From: an uncultured Saprospiraceae bacterium
Lineage (GTDB): Bacteria; Bacteroidota; Bacteroidia; Chitinophagales; Saprospiraceae
Direction: 5' to 3'
DNA length: 64,000 nt
Assembly: GCA_937928045.1 (NCBI GenBank)
Contig: CALFWO010000010.1
Location: 93,925 to 157,924, forward strand
Below, piece after piece: positions 37,418-47,895 of this stretch (position 1 is the first letter of the stretch; each line of letters starts with the position of its first letter). A model generated the notes under the pieces. It had not been told where the DNA came from. It worked only from the letters and a program-made list of their open reading frames with translations, and did not search any database. The position numbers and the translations under genes were made by a program.

Positions 37418-38234
37418 AATAGCGATCGTTGGTTGTGGTTGGTTAGGGCTACCGCTTGCAAAAGCTTTTCTTAAAAATGGATTTCTAGTTAATGGTTCTA
37501 CAACTACTAAGGAGAAAATTTCTATCCTTGAGGAAAACGGAATTCGACCATTTTTATTTTCATTGCCAACTTCTTCAAAAGAACTGATTGACTGTCTTAA
37601 TGTCGATATAGTAATTATTAATATCCCGCCAGGTAGAAAGGATCCTAATGTCGCAATACATTTTCCAGAAAAAGTACATTCAATATTAACTAATATCCCC
37701 AATCACACTAAAATATTATTTATTAGCAGCACTTCTGTATATGGAGATTTACAAGGAGTTGTGAATGAAAAAACGATTCCAAAACCTAGCACTGCTTCTG
37801 GTCAAGCTTTGTATCATATCGAACAAAAATTACTTAACCAGTCTAATTCTGTAGAGAGGGATTGGTCGAAACGATCAAGTATATTAAGGCTCTCTGGATT
37901 GGTTGGAGGAAGTAGAATTCAAGGCAGATTTTTTGCAGGGAAAAAGAACATACCATTGGGAGAAGCCCCTGTAAATCTCATTCATCGTGATGACTGCATT
38001 CGCATAATTATTGGATTAATTGAAGGAGAAAAATGGGGAGAACTTTACAACTTAAGTTGTGACTTTCATCCAGATAAAAGAACATTTTATATTAAGGCCT
38101 GTATAGATGCCGGTTTAGATGTTCCCAGTTTTTTAGCTGAAGGAAAAAAAAGAAAAATAATTAATAGCGACAAGATTAAATCTGATTTGGGAATAAAGTT
38201 GCTACATCCAAACCCAATGGAGTTTTCTTTTTAG
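37410..38234 (+). CDS. NAD(P)-binding epimerase/reductase-like protein (YeeZ-type)
   Basis: A 274-residue extended SDR-like protein. The N-terminal Rossmann motif is IAIVGCGWLGLPLAKAFL, and further family traits are NIPPG, FISSTSVYGDLQG (the Ser of the active-site region and the YxxxK-like tyrosine in ALYHIEQK), and LRLSGLVGGSR. YeeZ-like proteins are annotated as NAD-dependent epimerases of unknown substrate. Overlap with the lipoprotein gene suggests translational coupling, but a functional link is not evident. Its 3' end overlaps the 3' end of the MFS gene by 4 bases. Confidence 0.85.
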   Translation: MNKIAIVGCGWLGLPLAKAFLKNGFLVNGSTTTKEKISILEENGIRPFLFSLPTSSKELIDCLNVDIVIINIPPGRKDPNVAIHFPEKVHSILTNIPNHTKILFISSTSVYGDLQGVVNEKTIPKPSTASGQALYHIEQKLLNQSNSVERDWSKRSSILRLSGLVGGSRIQGRFFAGKKNIPLGEAPVNLIHRDDCIRIIIGLIEGEKWGELYNLSCDFHPDKRTFYIKACIDAGLDVPSFLAEGKKRKIINSDKIKSDLGIKLLHPNPMEFSF

Positions 38235-39553
38235 AACGCTGCTTTTTTCTTTTCTACGGTAACCATAAGCAAGAAAACAATACCGATTAAAAAGTATACA
38301 GTCAAAGCCAAAATACTATTCCTCATACCTCCAGTTAATTGTTCAATTAGGCCAAAACTAAAAGTACCCATCACTATTGCCACCTTTTCCAAAACGTCAA
38401 AGAAGCTAAAGAAGGAGGCCGTATCTTGTGTTCCTTCAGGAATTAGTTTTGAATAGGTGGATCTAGACATTGATTGAACACCTCCCATAACCAATCCAAC
38501 AAACCCAGCTATAATATAAAAATCTAATTGACCTTGTACGAAGTAAGCAGCAAAACAAATCGCTATCCAAATAATCAACATGGACATTAAAGAAAATTTG
38601 TTTCCTTTTATTTTCGACAAATATGCAAATGAATAAGCTCCAGCAATTGCTACCACCTGAAGAATTAAAATTACTTTGATTAGATCTCCAGTTTCAAATT
38701 TTAACTCATCAGTAGCGAAAGTAGATGCGAGATAAATTACTGTTTGTACACCAGCGGAGTAAAAGAAAAAACTGGTTAAAAACCTTTTAATGTTAGTCAT
38801 TGTTTTTACCTGATCCCAAACTTTTCCTAATTCTTCAAAACCTCTTTTCATCATCTTTTTTGACCAAGGAGCTTTCTTTTCTTTCGGCATTCTGGCAAAA
38901 GTAATTTGGGCAAAACCTATCCACCAAAATCCCACCATCAGAAAAGACACTCTGGATGCAAATAAACTATCTGTTAAGCCAAACCATTCAGGCTTTTGCA
39001 ACATAACAATATTGGCTATTAAAAGTAAGACTGATCCCACATAGCCAAAAGCAAATCCTCTAGCAGAAACTTGATCAAATTTATCTTTAGAGGCAATTAG
39101 CGGCAAATAGGAATTATAAAAAACTTGACCTCCAGCAAATCCGATTACTGCCAATATAAAAGTGCTGACCCCAAAATAAACATTCGAATCCGCATGGGTT
39201 CCAGGTTGTTTTACAAACCAAAACATAGCAATACATGCCAGCCCTCCTAGAAAGGTAAAGAAGGTCATAAAGCTCAATTTTCTTCCACCATAATCAGCAA
39301 TTCCTGAGAGCAAAGGAAGAATCAAAGCGATTACCAGATAGGCAAATGACAGTGAATAAGAGAACAATGCAGTATCTGTCATTTTGATACCCAAAAACAT
39401 AAAGTCATCTGCCACAATTCCATTGAAATAAATTGGAAAAATTGCTACTGCAATAACCAAAGCATAGGAGGAATTAGCCCAGTCAAACATTGCCCAAGCA
39501 TTTATCGTCCTTTTATTATTAAGTTCTATTGGCTTTTTTACTTTCGCTTCCAT
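38231..39553 (-). CDS. MFS transporter, UMF1 family
   Basis: A 440-residue polytopic inner-membrane protein, about 12 membrane segments, of the Atg22-like UMF1 branch of the major facilitator superfamily; AWAMFDWANSSYALVIAVAIFP near residue 20 is the branch signature. Bacterial UMF1 proteins have no proven substrate; the yeast relative exports amino acids from the vacuole. The frame opens with a TTG at 39559, but the ATG at 39553 (MEAKVKKPIEL) is a more likely start. The upstream region is shared with the divergent rimK gene. Confidence 0.88.
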   Translation of the reverse strand: MEAKVKKPIELNNKRTINAWAMFDWANSSYALVIAVAIFPIYFNGIVADDFMFLGIKMTDTALFSYSLSFAYLVIALILPLLSGIADYGGRKLSFMTFFTFLGGLACIAMFWFVKQPGTHADSNVYFGVSTFILAVIGFAGGQVFYNSYLPLIASKDKFDQVSARGFAFGYVGSVLLLIANIVMLQKPEWFGLTDSLFASRVSFLMVGFWWIGFAQITFARMPKEKKAPWSKKMMKRGFEELGKVWDQVKTMTNIKRFLTSFFFYSAGVQTVIYLASTFATDELKFETGDLIKVILILQVVAIAGAYSFAYLSKIKGNKFSLMSMLIIWIAICFAAYFVQGQLDFYIIAGFVGLVMGGVQSMSRSTYSKLIPEGTQDTASFFSFFDVLEKVAIVMGTFSFGLIEQLTGGMRNSILALTVYFLIGIVFLLMVTVEKKKAAF

Positions 39554-39681
39554 TATCAATGAATTTTGACGAATATAGGTATTTCCAATTGGCTAAATTC
39601 AATACATCAATATTAATTGCTACCCATTTTAACTTAAATTCCTCTCGGTATTTTTTATTTTTAGCTTACAATTAACACAAA

Positions 39682-40566
39682 ATGAATATAGCGATTCTTT
39701 CTCGTGGACCTCAGTTGTATTCAACCCAAGCCTTATTTGAGGCTGCAAAGTCTAGAGGCCATGTACCAAGAGTTATTGATCATTTATATTGTCAAATGGT
39801 CATGGAGGATAGCGCTCTGCGTATTAGGTATGGCAATGAAATATTGGATCATTTTGATGCGGTTATACCGAGAATTGGTGCTTCAGTAACTTTTCATGGT
39901 GCTGCCTTGATTCGACAATTTGAATTGATGGGCGTCTTTTCTGCCATGGGATCTGATGCATTGCTTAGATCTAGAGATAAGCTTAGATGCTTACAACTGC
40001 TAGGGTCTGCCGGAGTTGGAATTCCTAAGACAGCTTTTTCAAATTATATTGATGCCCCAAAAGACTTAATTGATCAAGTGGGTGGGATTCCCGTGGTAAT
40101 AAAACTTTTAAAAGGAACGCACGGCTTAGGAGTGATCCTTGGAAAAGATTCCTCTACTTCGGAATCCATTTTGGAAGCATTTGACAGGGTTCATGAAAAA
40201 GTGCTTGTTCAGGAATTTATCGGAGAGTCCAACGGAGAAGATATTAGAGCGTTGGTAGTAAATGGTGAAATAGTAGCCAGTATGAAAAGGAAGGCTGTTG
40301 CCGGAGAATTTCGTTCTAATCTTCATAGGGGAGCATCGGCCATTCATGTCAAGTTGGACAGTAGGGAAGAGGCCGCGGCTTTAAAGGCCGTTGAGATTTT
40401 AGGATTAAAAATTGCCGGAGTTGATATTCTGCAATCGAATCGTGGTCCGTTAATTTTGGAAGTTAATCCCTCTCCAGGTTTGGAAGGAATTACTAAAACG
40501 ACCGGAGTAGATGTAGCCGACAAAATAATTTCATTCATAGAGAGTCAGGTTAATATTAATAAATGA
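39682..40566 (+). CDS. rimK: RimK-type ATP-grasp ligase (alpha-L-glutamate ligase)
   Basis: A 294-residue ATP-grasp enzyme; RimK adds glutamates to the C-terminus of ribosomal protein S6, and relatives make gamma- or alpha-linked oligo-glutamate. The fold shows VIPRIGASVTFHGAALIRQF near residue 55, the ATP-grasp strand GIPVVIKLLKGTHGLGVIL near 132, VLVQEFIGES, GEDIRALVVNG, and the metal-binding EVNPSPGLEGIT near 269. Its stop overlaps the start of the zinc hydrolase gene by 4 bases (ATGA), so the two are coupled. The S6 gene is not in the window. Confidence 0.93.
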   Translation: MNIAILSRGPQLYSTQALFEAAKSRGHVPRVIDHLYCQMVMEDSALRIRYGNEILDHFDAVIPRIGASVTFHGAALIRQFELMGVFSAMGSDALLRSRDKLRCLQLLGSAGVGIPKTAFSNYIDAPKDLIDQVGGIPVVIKLLKGTHGLGVILGKDSSTSESILEAFDRVHEKVLVQEFIGESNGEDIRALVVNGEIVASMKRKAVAGEFRSNLHRGASAIHVKLDSREEAAALKAVEILGLKIAGVDILQSNRGPLILEVNPSPGLEGITKTTGVDVADKIISFIESQVNINK

Positions 40567-41519
40567 GTAGAGGAAAAGAGTTTGTCGTCAACGGAAAGAA
40601 AATAAAACCGGGTACTCAAGAGCAAGTCCAATTTTCTGTTGCGAGGTTACCTTCAGGGACTGTAATCAATCTAAAGGTTCAAATATTTCGATCGTCAAAC
40701 CCTGGTCCCACCATGCTGGTGATGGCCGGTGTACACGGTGATGAAATCAATGGAGTAGAAATCGTAAGAGAAGCTATTGAAGAAAAGTATTTTAATAATC
40801 TGAAGGCAGGAGCTGCAATTGTAATTCCCCTTTTGAATGTCTATGGATTTATCAATTATAGTCGAGATGCAAGCGAAGGAAAAGATGTAAATCGTTCTTT
40901 CCCAGGATCGATGTCAGGAAGTTTAGCAAGTAGAGTTGCAGCAACATTGACTAAGAAGATTTTACCATTAGTCGATTTTGGAATTGATTTTCATACCGGT
41001 GGAAGCTCAAGATACAATTATCCGCAAATTAGATATTCTGCCGGTGATACTAAGGCTGCTGAATTGGCTAATGATTTTGGTGCTCCGTATATAATTGAAA
41101 AACCAAACATTGCGAAAACTTTGAGAAAAAGTGCAAGCAGCATGGGTATCCCAATCTTGGTTTATGAAGGTGGAGAATCTTTAAGATTCGATGGTTTTTC
41201 TATTCAAAAAGGTAAAGAAGGTTTGAGGCGACTATTAATCAGCCAAGGTATGATTGATGGTGAAATAAAAAGTGTCGAAGGTCTAAAGTTCTTTAATAAA
41301 ACATCTTGGGTGCGAGCTGATCGTGCAGGACTTTTTAAATGGACTCAATCTTCTGGTTCCAAAGTTACGGCCGGAGAACTGATTGGAACGATCAGCGATC
41401 CTTATGGAGAATTTACAATTAAAATATATGCCAAGTATACTGGCTACTTGATTGGACACAACAATGCACCAGTTGTCAATCAAGGGGATGCGTTGTTCCA
41501 CATCGGATACCAATCTTGA
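40563..41519 (+). CDS. Succinylglutamate desuccinylase/aspartoacylase family zinc hydrolase
   Basis: A 318-residue M14-related zinc enzyme. The metal ligands are in AGVHGDEINGVEIV (His and Glu) near residue 59 and GIDFHTGGSSRYNYPQIR (His) near 142; a catalytic Glu is likely in VYEGGES near 200. The C-terminal about 90 residues are a beta-barrel domain (SGSKVTAGELIGTISDPYGEF). This family removes acyl groups from amino acids or trims peptide ends. Coupling to rimK by the ATGA overlap suggests it acts on the same glutamylated or amino-acyl product, perhaps as an eraser, which is inference. It is convergent with the large ABC permease. Confidence 0.85.
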   Translation: MSRGKEFVVNGKKIKPGTQEQVQFSVARLPSGTVINLKVQIFRSSNPGPTMLVMAGVHGDEINGVEIVREAIEEKYFNNLKAGAAIVIPLLNVYGFINYSRDASEGKDVNRSFPGSMSGSLASRVAATLTKKILPLVDFGIDFHTGGSSRYNYPQIRYSAGDTKAAELANDFGAPYIIEKPNIAKTLRKSASSMGIPILVYEGGESLRFDGFSIQKGKEGLRRLLISQGMIDGEIKSVEGLKFFNKTSWVRADRAGLFKWTQSSGSKVTAGELIGTISDPYGEFTIKIYAKYTGYLIGHNNAPVVNQGDALFHIGYQS

Positions 41520-41527
41520 ATGGATAA

Positions 41528-44062
41528 CTAAATATCTCTGATGGTTTGTAATGGGGACTGGCTCAAGACTTGACGAATATTGAACAAACCGATAAATAAA
41601 GTCAACGCTAATATTCCACCGCAAATCAAAATTGGCTGTAGTAAACTTGGACGGAAACTTAGATCAAAACTGAAATAAGCCAATAACCAAGCTGCACCCA
41701 ATGACAAGATCAATCCAGTGCTAACAGCAAGTATTCCTAAGAATAAATATTCCCATGCATTAATCCATAATAGTTGACGACCAGAAGCTCCTAATGTACG
41801 CAATAAAACAGCTTCTTTGATTCGTTGATATTTACTTAGCAGAACAGAATTAATTAAGACCATCAAACCAGTCAGTAAACTGAATAAGGCCATGAACTGA
41901 ATGACAAATGACAACTTGGATAAAATGCTATCCACTGATTTTAAAATGCCAGTCATGTCTATTATACTCACATTTGGAAAAGCCGCTACAATGGCATTTC
42001 TATATTTACTTTTTTCTTCTTCTACTTCCAGCCTAGTTACGATTACTGAAAATTGTGGCGCTTCTTCAAGAATTCCTGTTGGGAAGACGACGAAAAAATT
42101 AGTTTGTAATCGATTCCAATCAATTTTTCTAATCGCCACAACTTCTGTTTCTACAATTGCACCTTGAATATTAAATTGAATAGTACTTCCTAAGGATGCT
42201 TGAAAGTCTTCAGCCACATTTTCCGATAGAGAAATACCAATCTTACCAGAAGTTGGATTACTTGGCCATTCTCCTTCGGTTATTGTTTCCGTATCAGCTA
42301 AGGTGTCTCTATATGTAACTCTGAATTCACGAGAATAGACCCAGTTAGGTTTTCTTTGCTCTTCGTCCAGTTCTCTGTTTTCTTTTTTATCCACCTCATC
42401 TACTTCCTCTATGCGAGTAGTAATGATCGGAACTTTTTGAATAATAGGATAACCTTGCGCGATAGTCATTTGCTCCAAGGAATCTATCTGATCCGGCTGG
42501 ATATCAAATAAAATGGTATTGGGTTGATTTCCTGAAGCACTGATTTGTACTTGTTGTAGCAATAATTCTTGAATGAAAAACAAAGAAAGGATAATGGTCG
42601 TGCCTAAGCCAATTGTAATTGAGAGTACCATGGTTTGGTTATTGGGTCTAAAAAGATTGGCCAAACCTTGCCGAGCAACATAACTCCATGATTTAGGGAA
42701 AAAGTGCTTGATCGACCAAATCAAAAGTTTGGCCAGCAGCGCAATCACACCAAGTGCTACCAATAGCCCAAGTGTAAATCCTATTGCCGAAATTATAGAT
42801 CCCGTTTGATAAAAGGCAAATCCGATTATAAACAATCCAATTAGTAAATATACCCAGTTGGATTTGATCTTTGAGTCGTCATCAGACACCGAAGCTCTTA
42901 GACTTGCTAAAGGGGATATAGATTGAATTCTACGTAATGGTATTAATGCAAATAAAAAACTAATCAATATACCTGTACACATTCCAAGTGCCGCGGAGGT
43001 CCATGAGAATGCAGTGGAAACATTTTCCAAAGGAAGAAAATTGCCCAAGACGATTGGTAAAAGTTTTTGAGCCAAGCTGCCAAGAATAACCCCGACAAAA
43101 GATCCAATTGTTCCCATGAACAAAATTTGAATCAAGAAAATATAAAATGAAGATTTTCCACTTGCCCCAAGACAACGTAAAATAGCTACGGTAGATCTTT
43201 TTTCTTTTAAATATATATGAACTGCTGAAGCCACACCAAGACATCCCAAAAGCAATGCAATGAATCCTACCAAATTTAAAAAAGTACTAAGATTGCTATA
43301 AGCTCTTCCCAGTCTTTCTTGACGTTCACTTACAGTTGTACTTCGATAATTGTTGCCTGCAAATAATGCCTTTTTTTGATTGTCAATACTATCGGGTTGA
43401 ACAGTTCCATCCTGGAATTTAAAATAGTAATTGTATTCAATTCGACTACCGCGTTGAACCAATCCGGTCGCATTTAAATTAGCTTTGGGTATATATATCG
43501 TTGGCGCAATTGCAGAACTAATTCCAGCCTGACCGGGGATCGCATTTAATGCTGCGACAACAGTATATTCTAACTCACCAATTTTTATTGGATCGCCAGC
43601 CTGTAAGTTATATTGATTAAATATTGACTTATCCACCAATGCCATCTGGCCTTGATTCAAGACATCAGATGTTACCAATGGTTCGGTATTAAGATTTCCA
43701 TATAAAGGAAATTCACCTTCGATGGCTTTAATAAAGCACAGCCTGGTCTGCTCTTGTTTTGGCAATGCCACCATTGAAATAAAAGAAGCGGAATTTGACT
43801 TTTGCCCAGGAAGAGAATCTATTAAATGCTGTAAATCGGAATTTGGAAGTTCACTTCCTTCAAGGACCAAATCTGCACCTAGCAAAGATTTTGATTCCCT
43901 ATCAATGTCAGCTGATAAATTATCTCCAAAAGAATTGATGGCAACTAAAGCCGCTATCCCTATAGTAATGGATGACAAGAATAACAGCAATCTAGAACGA
44001 TTACGGCGACTGTCTCGAATCGCCATTTTTATCAGCCAAGAAAGATTTTGATTTTCACTCAT
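41528..44062 (-). CDS. ABC transporter permease, FtsX/MacB-like, YbbP type
   Basis: An 844-residue permease with two FtsX-type modules. The start is MAIRDSRRNRSRLLLFLSSITIGIAAL (first membrane helix at about residues 24-44), followed by a periplasmic MacB-like domain with VLNQGQMALVDKSIF, three membrane helices near residues 250-380, two more near 400-440, a second periplasmic domain (about 500-690), then three helices at the C-terminus with LLRTLGASGRQL. Length and duplication match YbbP, which works with the ATPase YbbA in an uncharacterised envelope process. No ATPase gene is adjacent, so the partner is elsewhere. Confidence 0.85.
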   Translation of the reverse strand: MSENQNLSWLIKMAIRDSRRNRSRLLLFLSSITIGIAALVAINSFGDNLSADIDRESKSLLGADLVLEGSELPNSDLQHLIDSLPGQKSNSASFISMVALPKQEQTRLCFIKAIEGEFPLYGNLNTEPLVTSDVLNQGQMALVDKSIFNQYNLQAGDPIKIGELEYTVVAALNAIPGQAGISSAIAPTIYIPKANLNATGLVQRGSRIEYNYYFKFQDGTVQPDSIDNQKKALFAGNNYRSTTVSERQERLGRAYSNLSTFLNLVGFIALLLGCLGVASAVHIYLKEKRSTVAILRCLGASGKSSFYIFLIQILFMGTIGSFVGVILGSLAQKLLPIVLGNFLPLENVSTAFSWTSAALGMCTGILISFLFALIPLRRIQSISPLASLRASVSDDDSKIKSNWVYLLIGLFIIGFAFYQTGSIISAIGFTLGLLVALGVIALLAKLLIWSIKHFFPKSWSYVARQGLANLFRPNNQTMVLSITIGLGTTIILSLFFIQELLLQQVQISASGNQPNTILFDIQPDQIDSLEQMTIAQGYPIIQKVPIITTRIEEVDEVDKKENRELDEEQRKPNWVYSREFRVTYRDTLADTETITEGEWPSNPTSGKIGISLSENVAEDFQASLGSTIQFNIQGAIVETEVVAIRKIDWNRLQTNFFVVFPTGILEEAPQFSVIVTRLEVEEEKSKYRNAIVAAFPNVSIIDMTGILKSVDSILSKLSFVIQFMALFSLLTGLMVLINSVLLSKYQRIKEAVLLRTLGASGRQLLWINAWEYLFLGILAVSTGLILSLGAAWLLAYFSFDLSFRPSLLQPILICGGILALTLFIGLFNIRQVLSQSPLQTIRDI

Positions 44063-44140
44063 TTCGATACCTTAATACAAAGGACAAATATTTTACGATA
44101 TGGTTTTAAAATAGTGCGCAAGATTGCAATTTTTTCGTCC

Positions 44141-44181
44141 TACCTTTGAATTTTTCGATCAAGTAGTTAATTCTATCTTTG
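44141..44181 (+). promoter_or_regulatory. Two promoter-like -7 elements before the PBP4 gene
   Basis: TACCTTTG at 44141-44148 and TATCTTTG at 44174-44181 both match TAnnTTTG. The second overlaps a TTG that could be misread as a start codon and would give a leaderless transcript for the ATG at 44185; the first leaves a leader of about 30 bases. Neither has a clear -33 partner. Confidence 0.4.
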
Positions 44182-44184
44182 AAT

Positions 44185-45621
44185 ATGGTACAAAGATTCT
44201 TTTTCATCTTCCTTTATTCCATCTTGCAAACGGCAACATTTGCACAATCCAACCTCAAAGCAGCTTTGGATGAATTCGTTTCAAATCCTGATCTGGAAGG
44301 TGCAGCAATTAGCGTTTCAGTCAAAACATTAAACACTGGTAGAAGTATACTTTCTCATCAAGCGAATATTCGATTGACCCCAGCTTCTATTCAAAAATTG
44401 GTGGTCACTTCCGCAGCCTTAGATATTCTCGGTCCGGAATTTCAATTTGTGACCAAGCTGGGTTATACGGGTTTCATAGATTCGTTAGGAACCTTGCATG
44501 GAGATTTGATCATTACTGGTGGTGGAGACCCTTCCTTGGGCTCTGCAGAATTAGAGGAAGCTTTGGGTTTTGATCCGCTTTTGCAAGAATGGCAGGGGGC
44601 GGTTAAGGATTTAGGGGTAAAAAAAATCAATGGTCGCATTATTGGCGATGGTAGTAGATATTCCGGCTACTTCGCCGGACCTGGCTGGCCATGGGAAGAT
44701 CTTGGAAACTATTATGGTGCTGGCGTTTGGGGTTTAAATATTCAAGAAAATGCTTTTGATTTAGAATTTCAATTGTCTAATACAAAAAGTGTTGGCCCAA
44801 AACTTTTAGGTCATACACCGGGAGTTCCCAATCTTCTATTGATTAACGAATTAGAAACTGGCGACGAGGATTCTGGCGACCAAGCTTATATTTTTGGTGG
44901 CCCATTTTCATACAAAAGATGGATTAGAGGTAGTTTACCCAAAGGTACTGGAAGCTATAGCATTCATGGAAGTATCCCAGATCCAGCTTATTTTGCAGCT
45001 TTTCATTTGAAAAATAGTTTAAGCAACATCGGAATAAAATCAGGGATTGCTTCAACTCAAATTGATATAGACTTAAAAGGTAAATTGATTAACTACTTTC
45101 ATGAAGTGAAATCTCCAGTTTTACGCAACTTAGTAAAGGCTGCGAACTATGAAAGTATCAATTTGTACTGCGAAATATTCTTAAGAGAGATCTGCGAAAA
45201 TGAAAAATCTGGAGTTTTAGGATTAGAGTATTTAAATACTTGGTTGGAAAGTAATGGAATTGATCCAGCTGATTTTATTCTTAAGGATGGATCTGGATTA
45301 GCTCCTCAAAATGCTATTTCAGCATCTGGAATGACCGCCTTAATTTGCAATAGAAGTAAAGACCAAGATTTTGTATCCTCTTTGCCGGTTGGTGGAATAA
45401 GTGGTACAGCGAAATATATTTTTAGAAATTCTCCGGCAAAAGGAAAATTGGTTTTGAAGTCGGGCTCGATGAGCGGAGTAAGGGCTTATGCGGGTATCGC
45501 TAAACCTGGCGTTGGGGAGCCTTTAGCGGTGTGCGTAATAGCCAACAATTTTAATTGCAAAAGTAGCACTGTGCGAAGAGCTATGGAAAAATTCATGGAA
45601 CAATTGGTGGTCAACAAGTAA
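44185..45621 (+). CDS. dacB: D-alanyl-D-alanine carboxypeptidase/endopeptidase (PBP4 class C)
   Basis: A periplasmic peptidoglycan-trimming enzyme, 478 residues from the ATG at 44185, with a signal peptide ending ATFAQ. Class C low-molecular-weight PBP motifs are all present: SxxK in LTPASIQKLVVT near residue 70, SxN in YESINLYCE near 330, and KSGS in LVLKSGSMSGVRAYAG near 430. The stretch GDLIITGGGDPSLG is another family signature. KSGS in place of KTG is common in this branch. The gene that follows encodes a lipoprotein methyltransferase-like protein. Confidence 0.93.
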   Translation: MVQRFFFIFLYSILQTATFAQSNLKAALDEFVSNPDLEGAAISVSVKTLNTGRSILSHQANIRLTPASIQKLVVTSAALDILGPEFQFVTKLGYTGFIDSLGTLHGDLIITGGGDPSLGSAELEEALGFDPLLQEWQGAVKDLGVKKINGRIIGDGSRYSGYFAGPGWPWEDLGNYYGAGVWGLNIQENAFDLEFQLSNTKSVGPKLLGHTPGVPNLLLINELETGDEDSGDQAYIFGGPFSYKRWIRGSLPKGTGSYSIHGSIPDPAYFAAFHLKNSLSNIGIKSGIASTQIDIDLKGKLINYFHEVKSPVLRNLVKAANYESINLYCEIFLREICENEKSGVLGLEYLNTWLESNGIDPADFILKDGSGLAPQNAISASGMTALICNRSKDQDFVSSLPVGGISGTAKYIFRNSPAKGKLVLKSGSMSGVRAYAGIAKPGVGEPLAVCVIANNFNCKSSTVRRAMEKFMEQLVVNK

Positions 45622-45670
45622 TCCATAATCCTAAGCTTTTTTAGTACTTTTACTGAGCAGAAACTCACAA

Positions 45671-46405
45671 ATGAAGAATTACTTTTTCCTTTTAATCCTA
45701 CTGATGTTTTCTATTGTTGCTTGTAATCCAACTTTGGAAGACAAGACGACTCATCCTATAGAACAAACTCATAATTATGAAAACGAAGAAAAGAAAGGAA
45801 ACAGTGAGCTAAAGGCTGATATATCAAAGACGGAGGAAGTATCCAACGAAGAAAATCTTTATAACATCTATCGAGATTATTGGCAAAATCCTTTAGGCGT
45901 AATTCAGCAATTGGGAGATCTTTCTGGGAAAACGATTGCTGATATTGGAGCAGGTCCTTACGGATACTTTTCGATTCAATTAGCTTCAAAAACCAGAGCT
46001 TCTAAAGTAATCGCAATCGATATTGATCAAGAGGCCATAGATTTTATGGATGAGGCTAAAAAATTGTTGAAGCCCGATGTAGCCGAAAAATTAGAAACCA
46101 GATTGGTTTTGCCAAATGATCCTAAGCTGGAAGTAGGAGAGGCAGACATCGTTTTAATCGTTAATACAGCTATCTATTTCGAAAATAGAATTCAGTATTT
46201 CAAAAACCTTAGGAAAGGAATGTCCAAAGGTGGCAAACTTGTGGTTATTGATTTTAAAATGAGAAATAGCCCAATCGGACCACCAACTGAAAATAGAATT
46301 CCCCTTGGTCAAATGGAAGGGGAGCTGAGCAAAGCTGGCTATAAAATGCTCGAATCTGATGATCGTACTTTGGAATATCAGTACATAGTAATTGCAGGGA
46401 ATTAG
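45671..46405 (+). CDS. Lipoprotein with SAM-dependent methyltransferase core
   Basis: A 244-residue protein in two parts. Residues 1-18 are a lipoprotein signal (MKNYFFLLILLMFSIVAC, lipobox IVAC), followed by an acidic linker of about 45 residues. From about residue 77 it is a class I Rossmann-like methyltransferase: TIADIGAGPYGYFSIQLA (motif I), VIAIDIDQEAIDFM (motif II acidic residue), EADIVLIVNTAIYF (motif IV region), GGKLVVIDF. The signal predicts export to the periplasm or outer membrane, where SAM is not known to be present, so the catalytic role is open. It follows the PBP4 gene by about 50 bases. Homologous exported methyltransferases do occur in related bacteria as far as I recall. 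Confidence 0.8.
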   Translation: MKNYFFLLILLMFSIVACNPTLEDKTTHPIEQTHNYENEEKKGNSELKADISKTEEVSNEENLYNIYRDYWQNPLGVIQQLGDLSGKTIADIGAGPYGYFSIQLASKTRASKVIAIDIDQEAIDFMDEAKKLLKPDVAEKLETRLVLPNDPKLEVGEADIVLIVNTAIYFENRIQYFKNLRKGMSKGGKLVVIDFKMRNSPIGPPTENRIPLGQMEGELSKAGYKMLESDDRTLEYQYIVIAGN

Positions 46406-46412
46406 ATTTGGA

Positions 46413-46450
46413 TAAAAAAAGAGCCACTAATTTCTTAGCAGCTCCTTTAA
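46413..46450 (-). terminator. Terminator of purA
   Basis: GAGC and CTAA (46421-46430, separated by a CA mismatch) pair with TTAG and GCTC (46435-46444) around a TTTC loop. On the minus strand seven T follow. It ends the purA transcript and lies 8 bases after the convergent gene. Confidence 0.7.
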
Positions 46451-46469
46451 GTATTTTATTTTGCTTCGG

Positions 46470-47837
<1,368 letters not shown>

Positions 47838-47895
47838 CTAACTAAGGATATAATGAAGAAATTCTAGTGGTAACTTATCCACAAAGAAATGTGAA

